Virus record (IMG/VR): IMGVR_UViG_3300047319_001126
Location: 1-34,911 of that record
Strand: one strand, 5' to 3'
Origin: a virus
DNA: 34,911 bases
The notes below the pieces were generated by a model. That model was given only the letters and a program-made list of their open reading frames with translations, was not told the origin of the DNA and made no database searches. Position numbers and translations under genes: made by a program. This document shows, piece by piece, positions 5,894 to 13,414 of this stretch (position 1 is the first letter of the stretch; each line of letters begins with the position of its first letter).

Positions 5894-6077
5894 ACAAACT
5901 GCACAGAAAGGCCGCGCCTGACATACGTGACCCCACGCCGACACATAGCGAAAGGCCTTCTAAGTAGTGGGTCGCAGGTCCGAATCCTGCCGGGCGCGCT
6001 CCGTGCCTACACACAACCACAAACTGTAAAAGAGGCCGATATGCCCAACCCCTCACCGACTATACAGCAACAAACTG
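5894..6077 (+). promoter_or_regulatory. Candidate integrase/excisionase arm sites around attP
   Basis: ACAAACTG occurs at 5894-5901, 6019-6026 and 6070-6077, in similar longer contexts (CAACAAACTGCACAGAAAGG; CCACAAACTGTAAAAGAGG; CAACAAACTGAGCAGAAAA). They flank the tRNA-like core on both sides, as arm-type sites do. The same motif also precedes two candidate promoters at 31001 and 33892, so a wider regulator is possible. Confidence 0.5.
5956..5998 (+). other. attP: attP core: 3' half of tRNA-Arg(TCT)
   Basis: The stretch reads as the anticodon loop with anticodon TCT (5959-5961), the variable loop, a T-arm GCAGG-TCCGAAT-CCTGC (5974-5990), the 3' acceptor strand CGGGCGC and a discriminator G, and then leaves tRNA sequence. 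The 5' half of a tRNA is absent and the anticodon stem does not pair, so this is not a functional tRNA gene. Tyrosine integrases often use such tRNA 3' halves as identity cores. It lies 43 bases before the integrase ATG. Confidence 0.85.
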
Positions 6078-7009
6078 AGCAGAAAACAGATAGCTACACA
6101 CAAACGCTGGAGAGCTTCCGGCGTTCCCTTTTGGCTGCTAATAAGAGCCATACCACCATTCTAGCATACCTGCTCGGCCCGCGCGCTCTGGGTGACTTCC
6201 TTCGCGACCAGGGAATGCCTCTAGCGATAGAACACATCCGCCGCGAGCACATCGAGAGCTACCTTGCCTACCTTCGCAACCGGCCTCACCAAAGGACAGG
6301 GAAGCCGCTGTCCGACTCTACCCTGATAAACCACTACAAAGGACTGAAGGCATTATTCGCCTGGGCGGTCGATGAGGATGAGATAAGACGTTCTCCATTA
6401 GAGAACATCAAGCCGCCCCATGTGGGAGAGATCGCCGTGCCGGTGCTGTCAGAAGAGGACATCAAGCGATTGCTGAAGAAGTGTGAGGGGAGAGACTTCT
6501 ATAGCCGGCGGGATATGGCCATGATCCGCATCCTGCTCGATACGGGTATGCGCCGGCGCGAGCTGGCCAACATCAAGCTGGAGGATATCAACTGGGAAGA
6601 GCAGGTCATCTACGTGGTGGGCAAAGGCAACCGGCCCCGGGCGTGTCCCTTTGGCAGAAAGGCAGCCCTGGCGCTCGATCGGTACATAAGAGCACGTCGT
6701 GACTATGGGCGTCACGGCTCCAATGCGCTACCTAACCTGTGGGTAGGTAAAGCAGGGCCAATGACCGATTGGGGCGTGTCTCAAGCCATCGTAGCGCGTT
6801 GTGAGGCGGCGGGGATCAAAGGCGCTCACCTTCACCTGTTCCGTCATAACTTCGCGCACAGGTGGCTGTCAGAGGGCGGCGAGGAAACAGACCTCATGCG
6901 CCTGGTTGGGTGGCAATCTCGGTCGATGGTGGGCAGGTATGCGAGGTCAACCGCTGACGAGAGGGCCAGGGAAGCGCACAGGAGGCTTGCCCCTGGCGAC
7001 AGGCTATGA
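6041..7009 (+). CDS. int: Tyrosine-family integrase, 322 aa
   Basis: An N-terminal SAM-like core-binding domain (about 15-110) is followed by a catalytic domain. The expected residues are present: R171 in TGMRRREL, K195 in [10 protein letters not shown]265 and R268 in HLFRH, W291 in place of the second histidine (LVGWQS), and the nucleophile Y300 in GRYAR. It would integrate the phage at a host tRNA-Arg through the adjacent attP. The start at 6041 is taken because AGAGG precedes it; the longer frame to 5927 would translate attP. It ends convergently with the glycosidase-like gene, sharing six bases. Confidence 0.95.
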   Translation: MPNPSPTIQQQTEQKTDSYTQTLESFRRSLLAANKSHTTILAYLLGPRALGDFLRDQGMPLAIEHIRREHIESYLAYLRNRPHQRTGKPLSDSTLINHYKGLKALFAWAVDEDEIRRSPLENIKPPHVGEIAVPVLSEEDIKRLLKKCEGRDFYSRRDMAMIRILLDTGMRRRELANIKLEDINWEEQVIYVVGKGNRPRACPFGRKAALALDRYIRARRDYGRHGSNALPNLWVGKAGPMTDWGVSQAIVARCEAAGIKGAHLHLFRHNFAHRWLSEGGEETDLMRLVGWQSRSMVGRYARSTADERAREAHRRLAPGDRL

Positions 7010-7834
7010 AGCGAGCCACCTTGCCAGCAGCTCGTAAGCCTTAGGGTCACGGATGATAAAGCGCGGATCCCAGTAGCCCGCCGGTGTGCCGTTGCTGGTG
7101 AAAGGGCAGAGCAGCTTCACCCGGTCATTCGAGTGGCTGGTCATTATTATGGCCGCCAGCTCAATCGCACACTTCATCTGGAGTACGTCATCGTCGGTCG
7201 GGAAGGTCGCCTCGTCAATCCAAAGCGGTTTGTGCCATTCCTCACACGACCTCTTCAGCCCGAACTTGAACCGCTCCGCATTGATGGCGTTACCGTCCCA
7301 GCCGAGCACATATCCGCAATGGGAAGCTACCCCAGCGGCACGCTGGTACACGCCGGCCACAATCTCCCGCCAGGTGGTACGCCCAGGCTGTAGCGCGCCG
7401 TCCTCACTGATCATCTCAGGTGGCCAGGTCATCGCCGGGGCCACGGCGAGCAGGCCCGCATCCATTACGGCGCTCATCAGGTCGTTCGCACGCAAGCGGT
7501 GAGCATAGGCACGCGCCTGGCCCCAGTTCGGTGATGTATAGGTGAAGTCGATGCCCGTGTCCGGCTCGACACCCACTATCACCGCGTCAATGGGGATCAT
7601 AAGCGAAAGCCGGCGCAGCTCGTCGGTGATAACAGATGGGCTGTCGGCGTTCGTCTGCTCTATCCTCAGAACGGCACGGCAGTTGAGCCCTGTCAGCCTG
7701 GCCAGCACCCCCGGTTGAGAGCGGGCCAGGCCGAAGGACAAAAGCACGCGCTTGCAGGTGCTTATGGTCAGGTTCGTCCAGTCCTGCACCGTAGGCACAG
7801 CATACCAGGAGAGGGCGAAGTCTTGCTTGTTCAT
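7004..7834 (-). CDS. Glycoside-hydrolase-like TIM-barrel protein, 276 aa
   Basis: The strand spacing fits a (beta/alpha)8 glycosidase of the clan GH-A type. E90 in [11 protein letters not shown] ends one strand and E208 in [11 protein letters not shown] another, in positions like the acid/base and nucleophile; aromatic clusters ([30 protein letters not shown]) suit sugar binding. It lacks a signal peptide. The ATG at 7834 lies just after the stop of a 43-aa ORF, with no clear Shine-Dalgarno. At the end of the late operon near the endolysin, it may be a second cell-wall or capsule-degrading enzyme. Confidence 0.6.
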   Translation of the reverse strand: MNKQDFALSWYAVPTVQDWTNLTISTCKRVLLSFGLARSQPGVLARLTGLNCRAVLRIEQTNADSPSVITDELRRLSLMIPIDAVIVGVEPDTGIDFTYTSPNWGQARAYAHRLRANDLMSAVMDAGLLAVAPAMTWPPEMISEDGALQPGRTTWREIVAGVYQRAAGVASHCGYVLGWDGNAINAERFKFGLKRSCEEWHKPLWIDEATFPTDDDVLQMKCAIELAAIIMTSHSNDRVKLLCPFTSNGTPAGYWDPRFIIRDPKAYELLARWLAS

Positions 7835-7835
7835 G

Positions 7836-7967
7836 CTAGAAAAGGAATGAGGCCGCGAAGAAGGCCAACCCAGCCGCCATGATGTTGAACCTGTCGGCAC
7901 TCACTCCGAGCGCGGCTATGATGAATAATGCGATAGCCACTATAAGCAATACGACTGATATGGTCAT
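7836..7967 (-). CDS. Short membrane protein, 43 aa
   Basis: The ATG at 7967 has AGGAG about 12 bases upstream. The product is almost entirely hydrophobic: helix 1 at 2-21 (TISVVLLIVAIALFIIAALG), a short polar turn SADRFN, then helix 2 (IMAAGLAFFAASFLF). It sits directly before the glycosidase-like gene, ending two bases before its ATG, in a lysis neighbourhood. A small holin-like or accessory lysis role is possible. Not recognised. Confidence 0.6.
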   Translation of the reverse strand: MTISVVLLIVAIALFIIAALGVSADRFNIMAAGLAFFAASFLF

Positions 7968-8050
7968 TGTCTTTGTTGTCTCCTATTGATAGGGCGAGCG
8001 CCGCAGCCACAGCGCTCTCTCACAGCCCTTTTGTGCGTGGTGTTCGGTTG

Positions 8051-8125
8051 TTATGCCGGCTCGGCGTCCGTGCCTTCTTCGTCGGTCGGCTCCGGCTCCT
8101 TCGGCTCGTCATCAGGCGTGTACAT
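8051..8125 (-). CDS. Acidic micropeptide ORF, 24 aa
   Basis: The ATG at 8125 has a strong GGGGGTGAG ribosome site and overlaps the previous gene end by 14 bases. The product is almost only Asp, Glu, Pro and Thr (MYTPDDEPKEPEPTDEEG). Its size makes it doubtful, but start context and operon position are good. Bases 7968-8050 hold nothing else recognisable. Confidence 0.35.
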   Translation of the reverse strand: MYTPDDEPKEPEPTDEEGTDAEPA

Positions 8126-8324
8126 TGCTCTCACCCCCTTCCTTGTCGGCATCCTCTATTGTCACGATACCCAGCACCCTCACTGATTCCCCGTGCTGAG
8201 ACTTCGCGCTATCCATGTGCAGCCGCTTGCGTACTTCTTCGGCTGCAAAGAACACGATGTCCTCGTCAGGCTCGAACTCGCCTGAGTAGCGAATGCGGAC
8301 CTGTAGAATTACAGCTTTTTTCAT
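8112..8324 (-). CDS. Hypothetical protein, 70 aa
   Basis: The start at 8324 is the ATG one base after the TGA of the holin-like gene, with GAAGGAT upstream. The product looks alpha/beta (KKAVILQVRIRYSGEFEPDEDIVFFAAEEVRKRL; SVRVLGIVTIEDADK). Not recognised. It is probably translated with the holin-like gene. Confidence 0.65.
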   Translation of the reverse strand: MKKAVILQVRIRYSGEFEPDEDIVFFAAEEVRKRLHMDSAKSQHGESVRVLGIVTIEDADKEGGESNVHA

Positions 8325-8325
8325 G

Positions 8326-8706
8326 TCACACATCCTTCGGCGGGTCGGTGTTGACCCCCGCTGCTATTGCCGCATGAGCGTTCTTCGAGCCCGATGCCGC
8401 CCAGTGGATGCCCTGGGACACGGCGTAACCTGTTGCGAACGCGAGGAACAGGCCGTTCAATGTCACCTGGCGCGAGCTGAGTAGCACGTCCACCACATAC
8501 GCAACCAATGGTATGCCGAACGACAGGATGACGGCCAACCAGAACTGTATGTCAGGCGAGAAGGGCGGGCCGTTGCCGTCCTTTGTGTAGAGCTTTTGGA
8601 GCCCCTCGATAATGGCCCAAACGAGGGCGCCTACTATGATGGCTGTCGGGGCTACTGCCGCGAAGTCGCCGGCCACCAGGCTGTCAAGGAATGTCTGAAG
8701 GTCCAT
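8326..8706 (-). CDS. Holin-like membrane protein, 126 aa
   Basis: It has three hydrophobic segments: about 18-37 (VAPTAIIVGALVWAIIEGL), 55-75 (FWLAVILSFGIPLVAYVVDVL) and 83-102 (LNGLFLAFATGYAVSQGIHW), and a polar C-terminus. Length, topology and operon fit a holin that permeabilises the inner membrane so that the amidase can reach the wall. The ATG at 8706 follows AGAGGAGG. Other candidates in this block are the 10733-11203 and 7836-7967 products, so the assignment is not unique. Confidence 0.6.
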   Translation of the reverse strand: MDLQTFLDSLVAGDFAAVAPTAIIVGALVWAIIEGLQKLYTKDGNGPPFSPDIQFWLAVILSFGIPLVAYVVDVLLSSRQVTLNGLFLAFATGYAVSQGIHWAASGSKNAHAAIAAGVNTDPPKDV

Positions 8707-8717
8707 GTATGCCTCCT

Positions 8718-9086
8718 CTATACGAACACGTTGGGTATTGTGAACGTCTCAAGCGTGGTGAGCCGAGAGCCCGGCGGATGTGGGTTGGGGTCTGCAGCCG
8801 TGTTATGCCCATTCACCACCACGCGCAGGCCCGTGCCCTCTTTGCAGATAGCCACGCCCTCACCCTTGTATGCCGGCGTTACCTGGTAATCAGGCGCGGG
8901 CTTGGGCGATGGCTCGCCGTGGTGATGCACGAACACCTCCACGACTGAGTGGTTGTTGAGCGGGAAGTGGAGCTTGATAAGCGCGTACACAAGTATCTGT
9001 GTAGGCTCATCGAAGCATACGGCACAGCCCGTCATGTCAGCGCCGTATTCTGAGTACAAGAGATGCGATGTGATGTTAGTAGCCAT
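8718..9086 (-). CDS. Hypothetical protein, 122 aa
   Basis: Not recognised. An ATG at 9086 follows TAGGAGG and overlaps the LuxR-like gene end by 11 bases. It is predicted beta-rich: ITSHLLYSEYGADMTGCAVCFDEPTQILVYALIKLHF, then HSVVEVFVHHHGEPSPKPAPDYQ and GTGLRVVVNGHN. It may be a small virion or late accessory protein; the histidine run could bind metal. Confidence 0.65.
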   Translation of the reverse strand: MATNITSHLLYSEYGADMTGCAVCFDEPTQILVYALIKLHFPLNNHSVVEVFVHHHGEPSPKPAPDYQVTPAYKGEGVAICKEGTGLRVVVNGHNTAADPNPHPPGSRLTTLETFTIPNVFV

Positions 9087-9405
9087 CTTGAAAACCTCCT
9101 ACTAATGCTCTAGCTGTAAAGTCGATTTCTTTGAACCACCAGGGCTCCTGGGCCTCTTCGGGCATCTGGCCGCGCCGCTCCCTACGCCGTTCCTCGCTGT
9201 CCGGCGGCAGATAGCCGGTCAATGCATACACGGCTACCGATGCCCGGCAGGTCACACCCAGCTCATGCTCGATTGACGAGACATAATTCCTCACTGTTTG
9301 CAGCCGCAGACCCGTACAATCCGCAATCTCCCGGTCTTTCTTCCCCTCGGCTATCAGAGCCAGGATTTCGTATTGCCGGTGCGTAAGAGGAATAAAGGCG
9401 TGCAT
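9076..9405 (-). CDS. LuxR/GerE-type HTH protein, 109 aa
   Basis: Residues about 6-64 form a textbook LuxR C-terminal helix-turn-helix (PLTHRQYEILALIAEGKKD, REIADCTGLRLQTVRNYVSS, IEHELGV, ASVAVYALTGYL). There is no receiver or ligand domain; the C-terminal 45 residues are charged, then aromatic (EPWWFKEIDFTARALVGGF). It would bind DNA as a regulator, on phage late genes or host genes. The start at 9405 is chosen because GAAAGG precedes it and the previous gene stops at 9408; the longer frame is only a shadow. Confidence 0.8.
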   Translation of the reverse strand: MHAFIPLTHRQYEILALIAEGKKDREIADCTGLRLQTVRNYVSSIEHELGVTCRASVAVYALTGYLPPDSEERRRERRGQMPEEAQEPWWFKEIDFTARALVGGFQDGY

Positions 9406-9407
9406 GG

Positions 9408-9755
9408 CTACGGTCCTTTCGTCGGCACCGGCTCGGGCGCTGTCGGCTGGGCTGTAGGGACATCCGTGGGCACAGGGGCGGGCACAGTAGGCACCTCTGT
9501 AGGCGGCTCGACTGTAGGTTGCGCTGTGACCTCCTGAGAAGGCACAGGAGCCGGGAACGTAGGCACCTCTGTGGGATACACCGGTGTAGCCGTTGCGTGT
9601 ATGGGCCGCGGCGTACAAGTCAAGCAAGGCGTGGGCGGCCCGCCGTTGTTCACGGCGTTGGCTATCAGCCCTAGCGCGATAGCAGCCAGCAGCACCAGGC
9701 CGCCGATCACGGCTGCTACCCCTACTCTTGAGTTATCGGATGTTCCAGGGTTCAT
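9408..9755 (-). CDS. Membrane-anchored Pro/Thr-rich protein, 115 aa
   Basis: One membrane helix (about 12-34, VGVAAVIGGLVLLAAIALGLI) is followed by an extracytoplasmic Pro/Thr/Val tail with repeats of the PTEVPT and PAPVP type and a CLTC pair. The ATG at 9755 follows a perfect AAAGGAGG. The plan resembles the DUF3761-like protein minus its cysteine-rich end. It could span to the cell wall during lysis, as a spanin or wall-contact protein would; this is inference. Confidence 0.7.
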   Translation of the reverse strand: MNPGTSDNSRVGVAAVIGGLVLLAAIALGLIANAVNNGGPPTPCLTCTPRPIHATATPVYPTEVPTFPAPVPSQEVTAQPTVEPPTEVPTVPAPVPTDVPTAQPTAPEPVPTKGP

Positions 9756-9768
9756 TGCGTTACCTCCT

Positions 9769-10335
9769 TTAGATGGTTGACATGATCCGGCAGCCCGCAT
9801 GGTCGTGCCACTCGGCCAGCGGAGCGAACGGCCACTGAGCGCGGAGCTGGTCAATCCGTGTCCACATCCGGTGCCAGTCCCAGCCCAAAGGATCGTCCTT
9901 GCGGCCTGCCGGCAGAGCCACCCGCGCATGACTTGTGACGTCGCGATCCGCAATCTTGTACAGCGCGCAGTTATAGGCCACTGTCTGCGCGACGCTCTCA
10001 TACTGTGCATCGGTGTAGAGCTCGCCCGTGCCGTTGTTGCATATCTCAACGCCCATCATCCAGCCGTTGCAATCAGCCCGCCCGTCCCAGGTGGACACGC
10101 CGGCGTGCCAGGCCACCACGTCGTTCTTGACGATCTGCACGATAGTGCCGTTCCTCCTGATGAGTTGGTTGATGCTCACCGGGTTTGCGTGATAATGCGA
10201 TAGCCACGATATATCGCCGTCCTCTCCCGTGGAGCCGGTGTGATGGAGCAGGATGCCGCTGGGATCGCCGGCTGCCATCTTGCCCCCGTGCACGTTCGGG
10301 TCGGTCTGTGCTGTCATGTCTACTACTGTCGCCAT
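9769..10335 (-). CDS. Endolysin, N-acetylmuramoyl-L-alanine amidase, 188 aa
   Basis: It has an Amidase_2/PGRP fold: GILLHHTG (H31, H32) at the first zinc site, then the NGTIVQIV, VAWHAGVSTWDGR and GVEICNNG motifs, H136 in SHARV and D148 in GRKDDP as further zinc ligands. It cleaves the amide bond between MurNAc and L-Ala in peptidoglycan. It has no signal peptide, so it needs a holin. The start at 10335 is chosen for GGGGAG seven bases upstream. It overlaps the 10323-10736 gene by 13 bases. Confidence 0.92.
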   Translation of the reverse strand: MATVVDMTAQTDPNVHGGKMAAGDPSGILLHHTGSTGEDGDISWLSHYHANPVSINQLIRRNGTIVQIVKNDVVAWHAGVSTWDGRADCNGWMMGVEICNNGTGELYTDAQYESVAQTVAYNCALYKIADRDVTSHARVALPAGRKDDPLGWDWHRMWTRIDQLRAQWPFAPLAEWHDHAGCRIMSTI

Positions 10336-10736
10336 GTTTGATCTCCCCATATCACTTGAGCGCGGCTATGTCCGTCACGGCACCACCCAGCCGAGCAAGC
10401 CGTCTGCCAATCCACTTCCACGATCAGCCCGCTACGGACGTGTCTTGGTCTATCCACGCTTGCACTACAATCGGTCACCAACAAACTATACCATGTGCCC
10501 CAGGACGCGCTACGTTGGTCCACAACAGGCGATCTGAACCGCGCGTGTATAATCCGGCCTATACCGGAGCAATTTGGCGTGGAAGCGAAACCGCCCTGCC
10601 AGCCTGGAGCTACTAGCCCCTGGTGGATACGGGTGTGGTAGACGCGTTCAAACAGACCGGCTCGGTACTCGACGGCCCGCCCGGTTTGGACGGTGCCGGT
10701 GGGCAGCAGAGCCAGGAGAAGCAATAGCGCGGTCAT
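10323..10736 (-). CDS. Exported hypothetical protein, 137 aa
   Basis: An N-terminal signal-like segment (TALLLLLALLPTGTVQTG) leads into a cysteine-containing domain with tryptophans (SASWGTWYSLLVTDCSAS; IVEVDWQTACSAGWCRDG). At least four cysteines suggest disulfides outside the membrane. The ATG overlaps the previous stop (ATGA, 10733-10736). Directly before the endolysin, it may help lysis or modify the envelope. Not recognised. Confidence 0.65.
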   Translation of the reverse strand: MTALLLLLALLPTGTVQTGRAVEYRAGLFERVYHTRIHQGLVAPGWQGGFASTPNCSGIGRIIHARFRSPVVDQRSASWGTWYSLLVTDCSASVDRPRHVRSGLIVEVDWQTACSAGWCRDGHSRAQVIWGDQTWRQ

Positions 10737-11203
10737 GCGTTTTGCTTCTCCTCTTGCTCTGCATACGACTTGCTGGATTGAATACGACCGAAGATAAGCC
10801 CGTCTATCATCGCCTGCTCGATAGCCTCGTCTATCTCAGGCCGCATCATCATCTCTAAAATCTGATAAAAAGCGATTAGTGCTCCTGCCATAAAGAGTGA
10901 GATACCGAACACCGGGCCGACCAGGAGAGCCGCCCCTTGCCCTGGCGCGTTGGAGGCCACGATGACCAGCACGCCGAGCATGAAGAAAAGGGTCGTGATG
11001 ATGCCCAGGATGTTCGAGCGTATGACGCGCTGTATAAAGAGCAGACCCACGGCTCTTGTCGTGATGACAGCGGCGTGGCTGCGTATCACGCGCCTGCCCC
11101 GCGTGTAGATGACGACAGCATTGATGGCGGAGACGACCACGCCGATAAAGTTCATGATGGTCCACAACCATTCCACGAAAGTCGCGTTCGGGAAGTAGTT
11201 CAA
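10733..11203 (-). CDS. Integral membrane protein, 156 aa
   Basis: It has three or four membrane helices: about 9-32 (FVEWLWTIMNFIGVVVSAINAVVIY), 46-58 (weak), 64-86 (NILGIITTLFFMLGVLVIVAS) and 93-118 (LVGPVFGISLFMAGALIAFYQIL), then an acidic/basic cytoplasmic tail. In the lysis block next to the endolysin it is an alternative holin. It is longer than most holins and has a basic loop (GRRVIRSHAAVITTRAV). Confidence 0.7.
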   Translation of the reverse strand: MNYFPNATFVEWLWTIMNFIGVVVSAINAVVIYTRGRRVIRSHAAVITTRAVGLLFIQRVIRSNILGIITTLFFMLGVLVIVASNAPGQGAALLVGPVFGISLFMAGALIAFYQILEMMMRPEIDEAIEQAMIDGLIFGRIQSSKSYAEQEEKQNA

Positions 11204-11205
11204 CT

Positions 11206-11625
11206 TTACGACCTCCTCCGTTCCGGGCCGTGATATTCGCGGCCTTCGGCCCCTTCGCCGCCGCTGCTACTGCTACTATGTCTCCGCTCGCCCCCATGAT
11301 CCGCAGGATCGTCCCAGCGGTGCTCTCTGGGCGTAGGTGGCCGAGCCTGCCGCTTTCCCGTCTCAAGCTCCAACTCGAGCTCATAACGGGCGTACTCTCT
11401 GCGTACCGCGTCCATCTCCTGGCGCTTGCGGGCTGTCCACCTTTCGGCTTCCTCTAGCTTTTCCACCCTGGCCTCCAGTGGGAGATCATCGTTGTTATCC
11501 TCGGGCGGGCCGGTCACGTTTATGTTCACATTTATGTTCGTGTCGCCTTCGGGTTGCTCATGCTCCGGCTTGACACCTTCGGGCGGTGTCTGTTGTCCTG
11601 TAAGCCTCTGAAATAGTCCTTTCAT
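11206..11625 (-). CDS. Hypothetical coiled-coil protein, 139 aa
   Basis: The N-terminus is polar with NINVNINVTG, a central helix is strongly charged (EARVEKLEEAERWTARKRQ; EMDAVRREYARYELELELE), and the tail is Ser/Arg-rich and disordered (RRHSSSSSGGEGAEGREYHG). The start overlaps the stop of the 11622-11927 gene (ATGA). It may pair with that membrane protein, which also has a coiled coil. Not recognised. Confidence 0.65.
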   Translation of the reverse strand: MKGLFQRLTGQQTPPEGVKPEHEQPEGDTNINVNINVTGPPEDNNDDLPLEARVEKLEEAERWTARKRQEMDAVRREYARYELELELETGKRQARPPTPREHRWDDPADHGGERRHSSSSSGGEGAEGREYHGPERRRS

Positions 11626-11927
11626 ATTGACGGTTTACCTCCGCCGCGCCTTGCTTCGCGGAGCTCGTCTCTAATGTCGTCAAGCCGCTCGTTCTGATGG
11701 CGGCTCACCTCTACGGCATCCTTCGCTATTGCCCCGTTCTCATTGGCCAGCTTCTCCCATCTCTCAATCTGCGCATTCTTGTCCTTCAGCCTCTCTTCAA
11801 ATTGCACCTTCAGGTCTGCTATACGGTCGGTCAGCCCTGCCACCTGTGCCCTGTACAGGAGGGCTATGGCGCCCCCCAGCGTGCCGATAACACCCGCCAG
11901 AGCGCCAATAATCGCGGCGCTGTCCAC
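11622..11927 (-). CDS. Membrane-anchored coiled-coil protein, 101 aa
   Basis: One N-terminal helix (AAIIGALAGVIGTLGGAIALLY, 4-25) is followed by a long coiled coil (VAGLTDRIADLKVQFEERLK and on to EVSRHQNERLDDIRDELREA). This plan, a single membrane anchor plus long helix, is shared by i-spanins and by many tail-end or lysis-module proteins of phages of Gram-positive hosts. It is the first gene after the tail genes, and coupled to the gene that follows. Confidence 0.65.
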   Translation of the reverse strand: MDSAAIIGALAGVIGTLGGAIALLYRAQVAGLTDRIADLKVQFEERLKDKNAQIERWEKLANENGAIAKDAVEVSRHQNERLDDIRDELREARRGGGKPSI

Positions 11928-11930
11928 GCC

Positions 11931-12428
11931 TCATAGCCCCACTAATTGCGCGTAGGTGCCCTTGTGGTGAGCAATGCTGATCACCGTTTCCACGGCTAGT
12001 TGGCTGATACGCGCCGCCATATCGGAGGGCAGCAGGACGCTCTCAGCGTCGAGTTGAGAGAGGCGCGCCGCCATGTCAGTAGGCCAGAGCACAGATTCAG
12101 CGGTCTCCTGAGACAGGCGAGCCGCTTCGTCGGTGGGGAACAGCACGCTGTCAACGGCTTCCTGCGATATGCCCGCGTTATTGGGCGTGCGCTGGATGAC
12201 ACTCTCAATTGCCTGTTGAGAGATGAGAGCCGTTGCATCGGTGGGCGACAGGACGCTCTCGATAGCCTCCTGCGATAGGCGTGCGTTTACTTTCTGGTCA
12301 ACGCCCGTGCCCGTGCCCGATAGCCCGATCTGCCCGGCTCCGGTACTGCCGTCGTAAGGCACCACCACATTGTCGGGAGTGCCCCCGGTTACTACCTGGT
12401 CTGAGTTGGCAAAGACGTTCTTGACCAT
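11931..12428 (-). CDS. Virion-associated protein with six 18-residue repeats, 165 aa
   Basis: Residues 51 to about 155 are six copies of an 18-residue unit, starting at 51, 69, 87, 105, 123 and 141, with the pattern (L/I)SQ.A.ESVL.PTD.AAR. Similar SQ..VE.L repeats are found in tail-end proteins of many siphoviruses. The N-terminal 45 residues are Gly/Thr-rich. It lies at the distal end of the tail cluster. It is probably a minor tail or fibre component; function unproven. Confidence 0.7.
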   Translation of the reverse strand: MVKNVFANSDQVVTGGTPDNVVVPYDGSTGAGQIGLSGTGTGVDQKVNARLSQEAIESVLSPTDATALISQQAIESVIQRTPNNAGISQEAVDSVLFPTDEAARLSQETAESVLWPTDMAARLSQLDAESVLLPSDMAARISQLAVETVISIAHHKGTYAQLVGL

Positions 12429-12443
12429 AGTTTCGTCCCGTGC

Positions 12444-13397
12444 TTAGGGGTTGGTGACGGTCCAATAAGGAACGGTGATGGCTATGGGCATATTCGGCGT
12501 GGCCGTGTTGCGGGCGTTCAGCAGGATGCCCACCTTCGCGGGCGTAATGGTGAGAGTGTGACTAACAGATGTAATGGCCACCAGGCCGGCCAGTGTGCGC
12601 CCCGCTGACCACGTTCTCGATGTACCGCCCGCCGCCCCATCGTCCTGTACGCGCACCCAGAGGCCGTTGAAGTACGAGTTCACCAGATCGAGTGTAATCG
12701 CGGTGACGGCTGTGGAGGACGACTGGTATTGGGACACAGAACTGATAGTGGCGCCGTTCATGGTGGCGAGGCCGAACATATCCATGCTTGAGCCGCCCGA
12801 AGCCGTGAGAAGCGCCATCATCGCCATTTGATAGTTCTTGGGGCTATACTTGTCGGGCCGCAGATACATCGTGGCGGTCCACGGCCCCGTGGTGGAGGGC
12901 AGGGCTACAGTCCACAGATCGTAACTGTCGGTGGTCCCGTGAGCCGCCTGGGTCAGCTTGAGGCCTGCTTTGCTGTCTGCCGCGCTGCCGCCGCCTGCCG
13001 TGAGCGTATGCGTGAAGGATGCCACCACGGGCCGCGCGCTTTGCAGGCCGATGTACTGGCCATGATGGAATATCTGCCAGTCGGATGCGGTATCCACGAA
13101 TACGAAGTCATCGTCTGTGGGCATATAAACGTTACCGGCTGTGCTCGCGGCAGGCAGGCTTGCAAGCACGCCCGTCGTGATCGTGTTGCCTCCACCACTG
13201 CCACCCACGCCGATCCATGTAGGCGTGGTGGCTGTGAGCATCCAGATGCTATTGTTGTCGAGCTGGCGGGCAAACTTGCCCACGTCGCCCGATATGAAGC
13301 CGCCCGCCCCTGTGCGGGCCGTAGCATCGGCATAGGTCCAGTTGTACGGGATGTGAATTACGCCCGTTGCAAGGTCTGCGTGCTGTACGTTTGACAT
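12444..13397 (-). CDS. Putative tail fibre or receptor-binding protein, 317 aa
   Basis: The N-terminus (HIPYNWTYADATARTGAGGF, then GDVGKFARQLDNNSIWMLT) resembles a common phage tail-end module in which a short region tells whether a value has loaded before a C-terminal beta-sandwich. The rest is Ser/Thr/Gly/Ala-rich beta structure with the WTATMYLRPDKYSPKNY and VNSYFNGLWVRVQDDG segments, which look like a jelly-roll carbohydrate-binding domain. Downstream of the tail hub genes, it probably contacts the host surface. Confidence 0.6.
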   Translation of the reverse strand: MSNVQHADLATGVIHIPYNWTYADATARTGAGGFISGDVGKFARQLDNNSIWMLTATTPTWIGVGGSGGGNTITTGVLASLPAASTAGNVYMPTDDDFVFVDTASDWQIFHHGQYIGLQSARPVVASFTHTLTAGGGSAADSKAGLKLTQAAHGTTDSYDLWTVALPSTTGPWTATMYLRPDKYSPKNYQMAMMALLTASGGSSMDMFGLATMNGATISSVSQYQSSSTAVTAITLDLVNSYFNGLWVRVQDDGAAGGTSRTWSAGRTLAGLVAITSVSHTLTITPAKVGILLNARNTATPNMPIAITVPYWTVTNP

Positions 13398-13414
13398 GCT
13401 CTCTGTTCCTCTAT

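Noticed and set aside
5956-5998. A functional tRNA-Arg gene
   Set aside because: There is no 5' half: upstream bases do not form D-arm, acceptor or anticodon stem. It is kept as attP only.
12828-13394. A 188-codon plus-strand frame
   Set aside because: It is antisense to the fibre gene at 12444-13397, with no motif or start signal.
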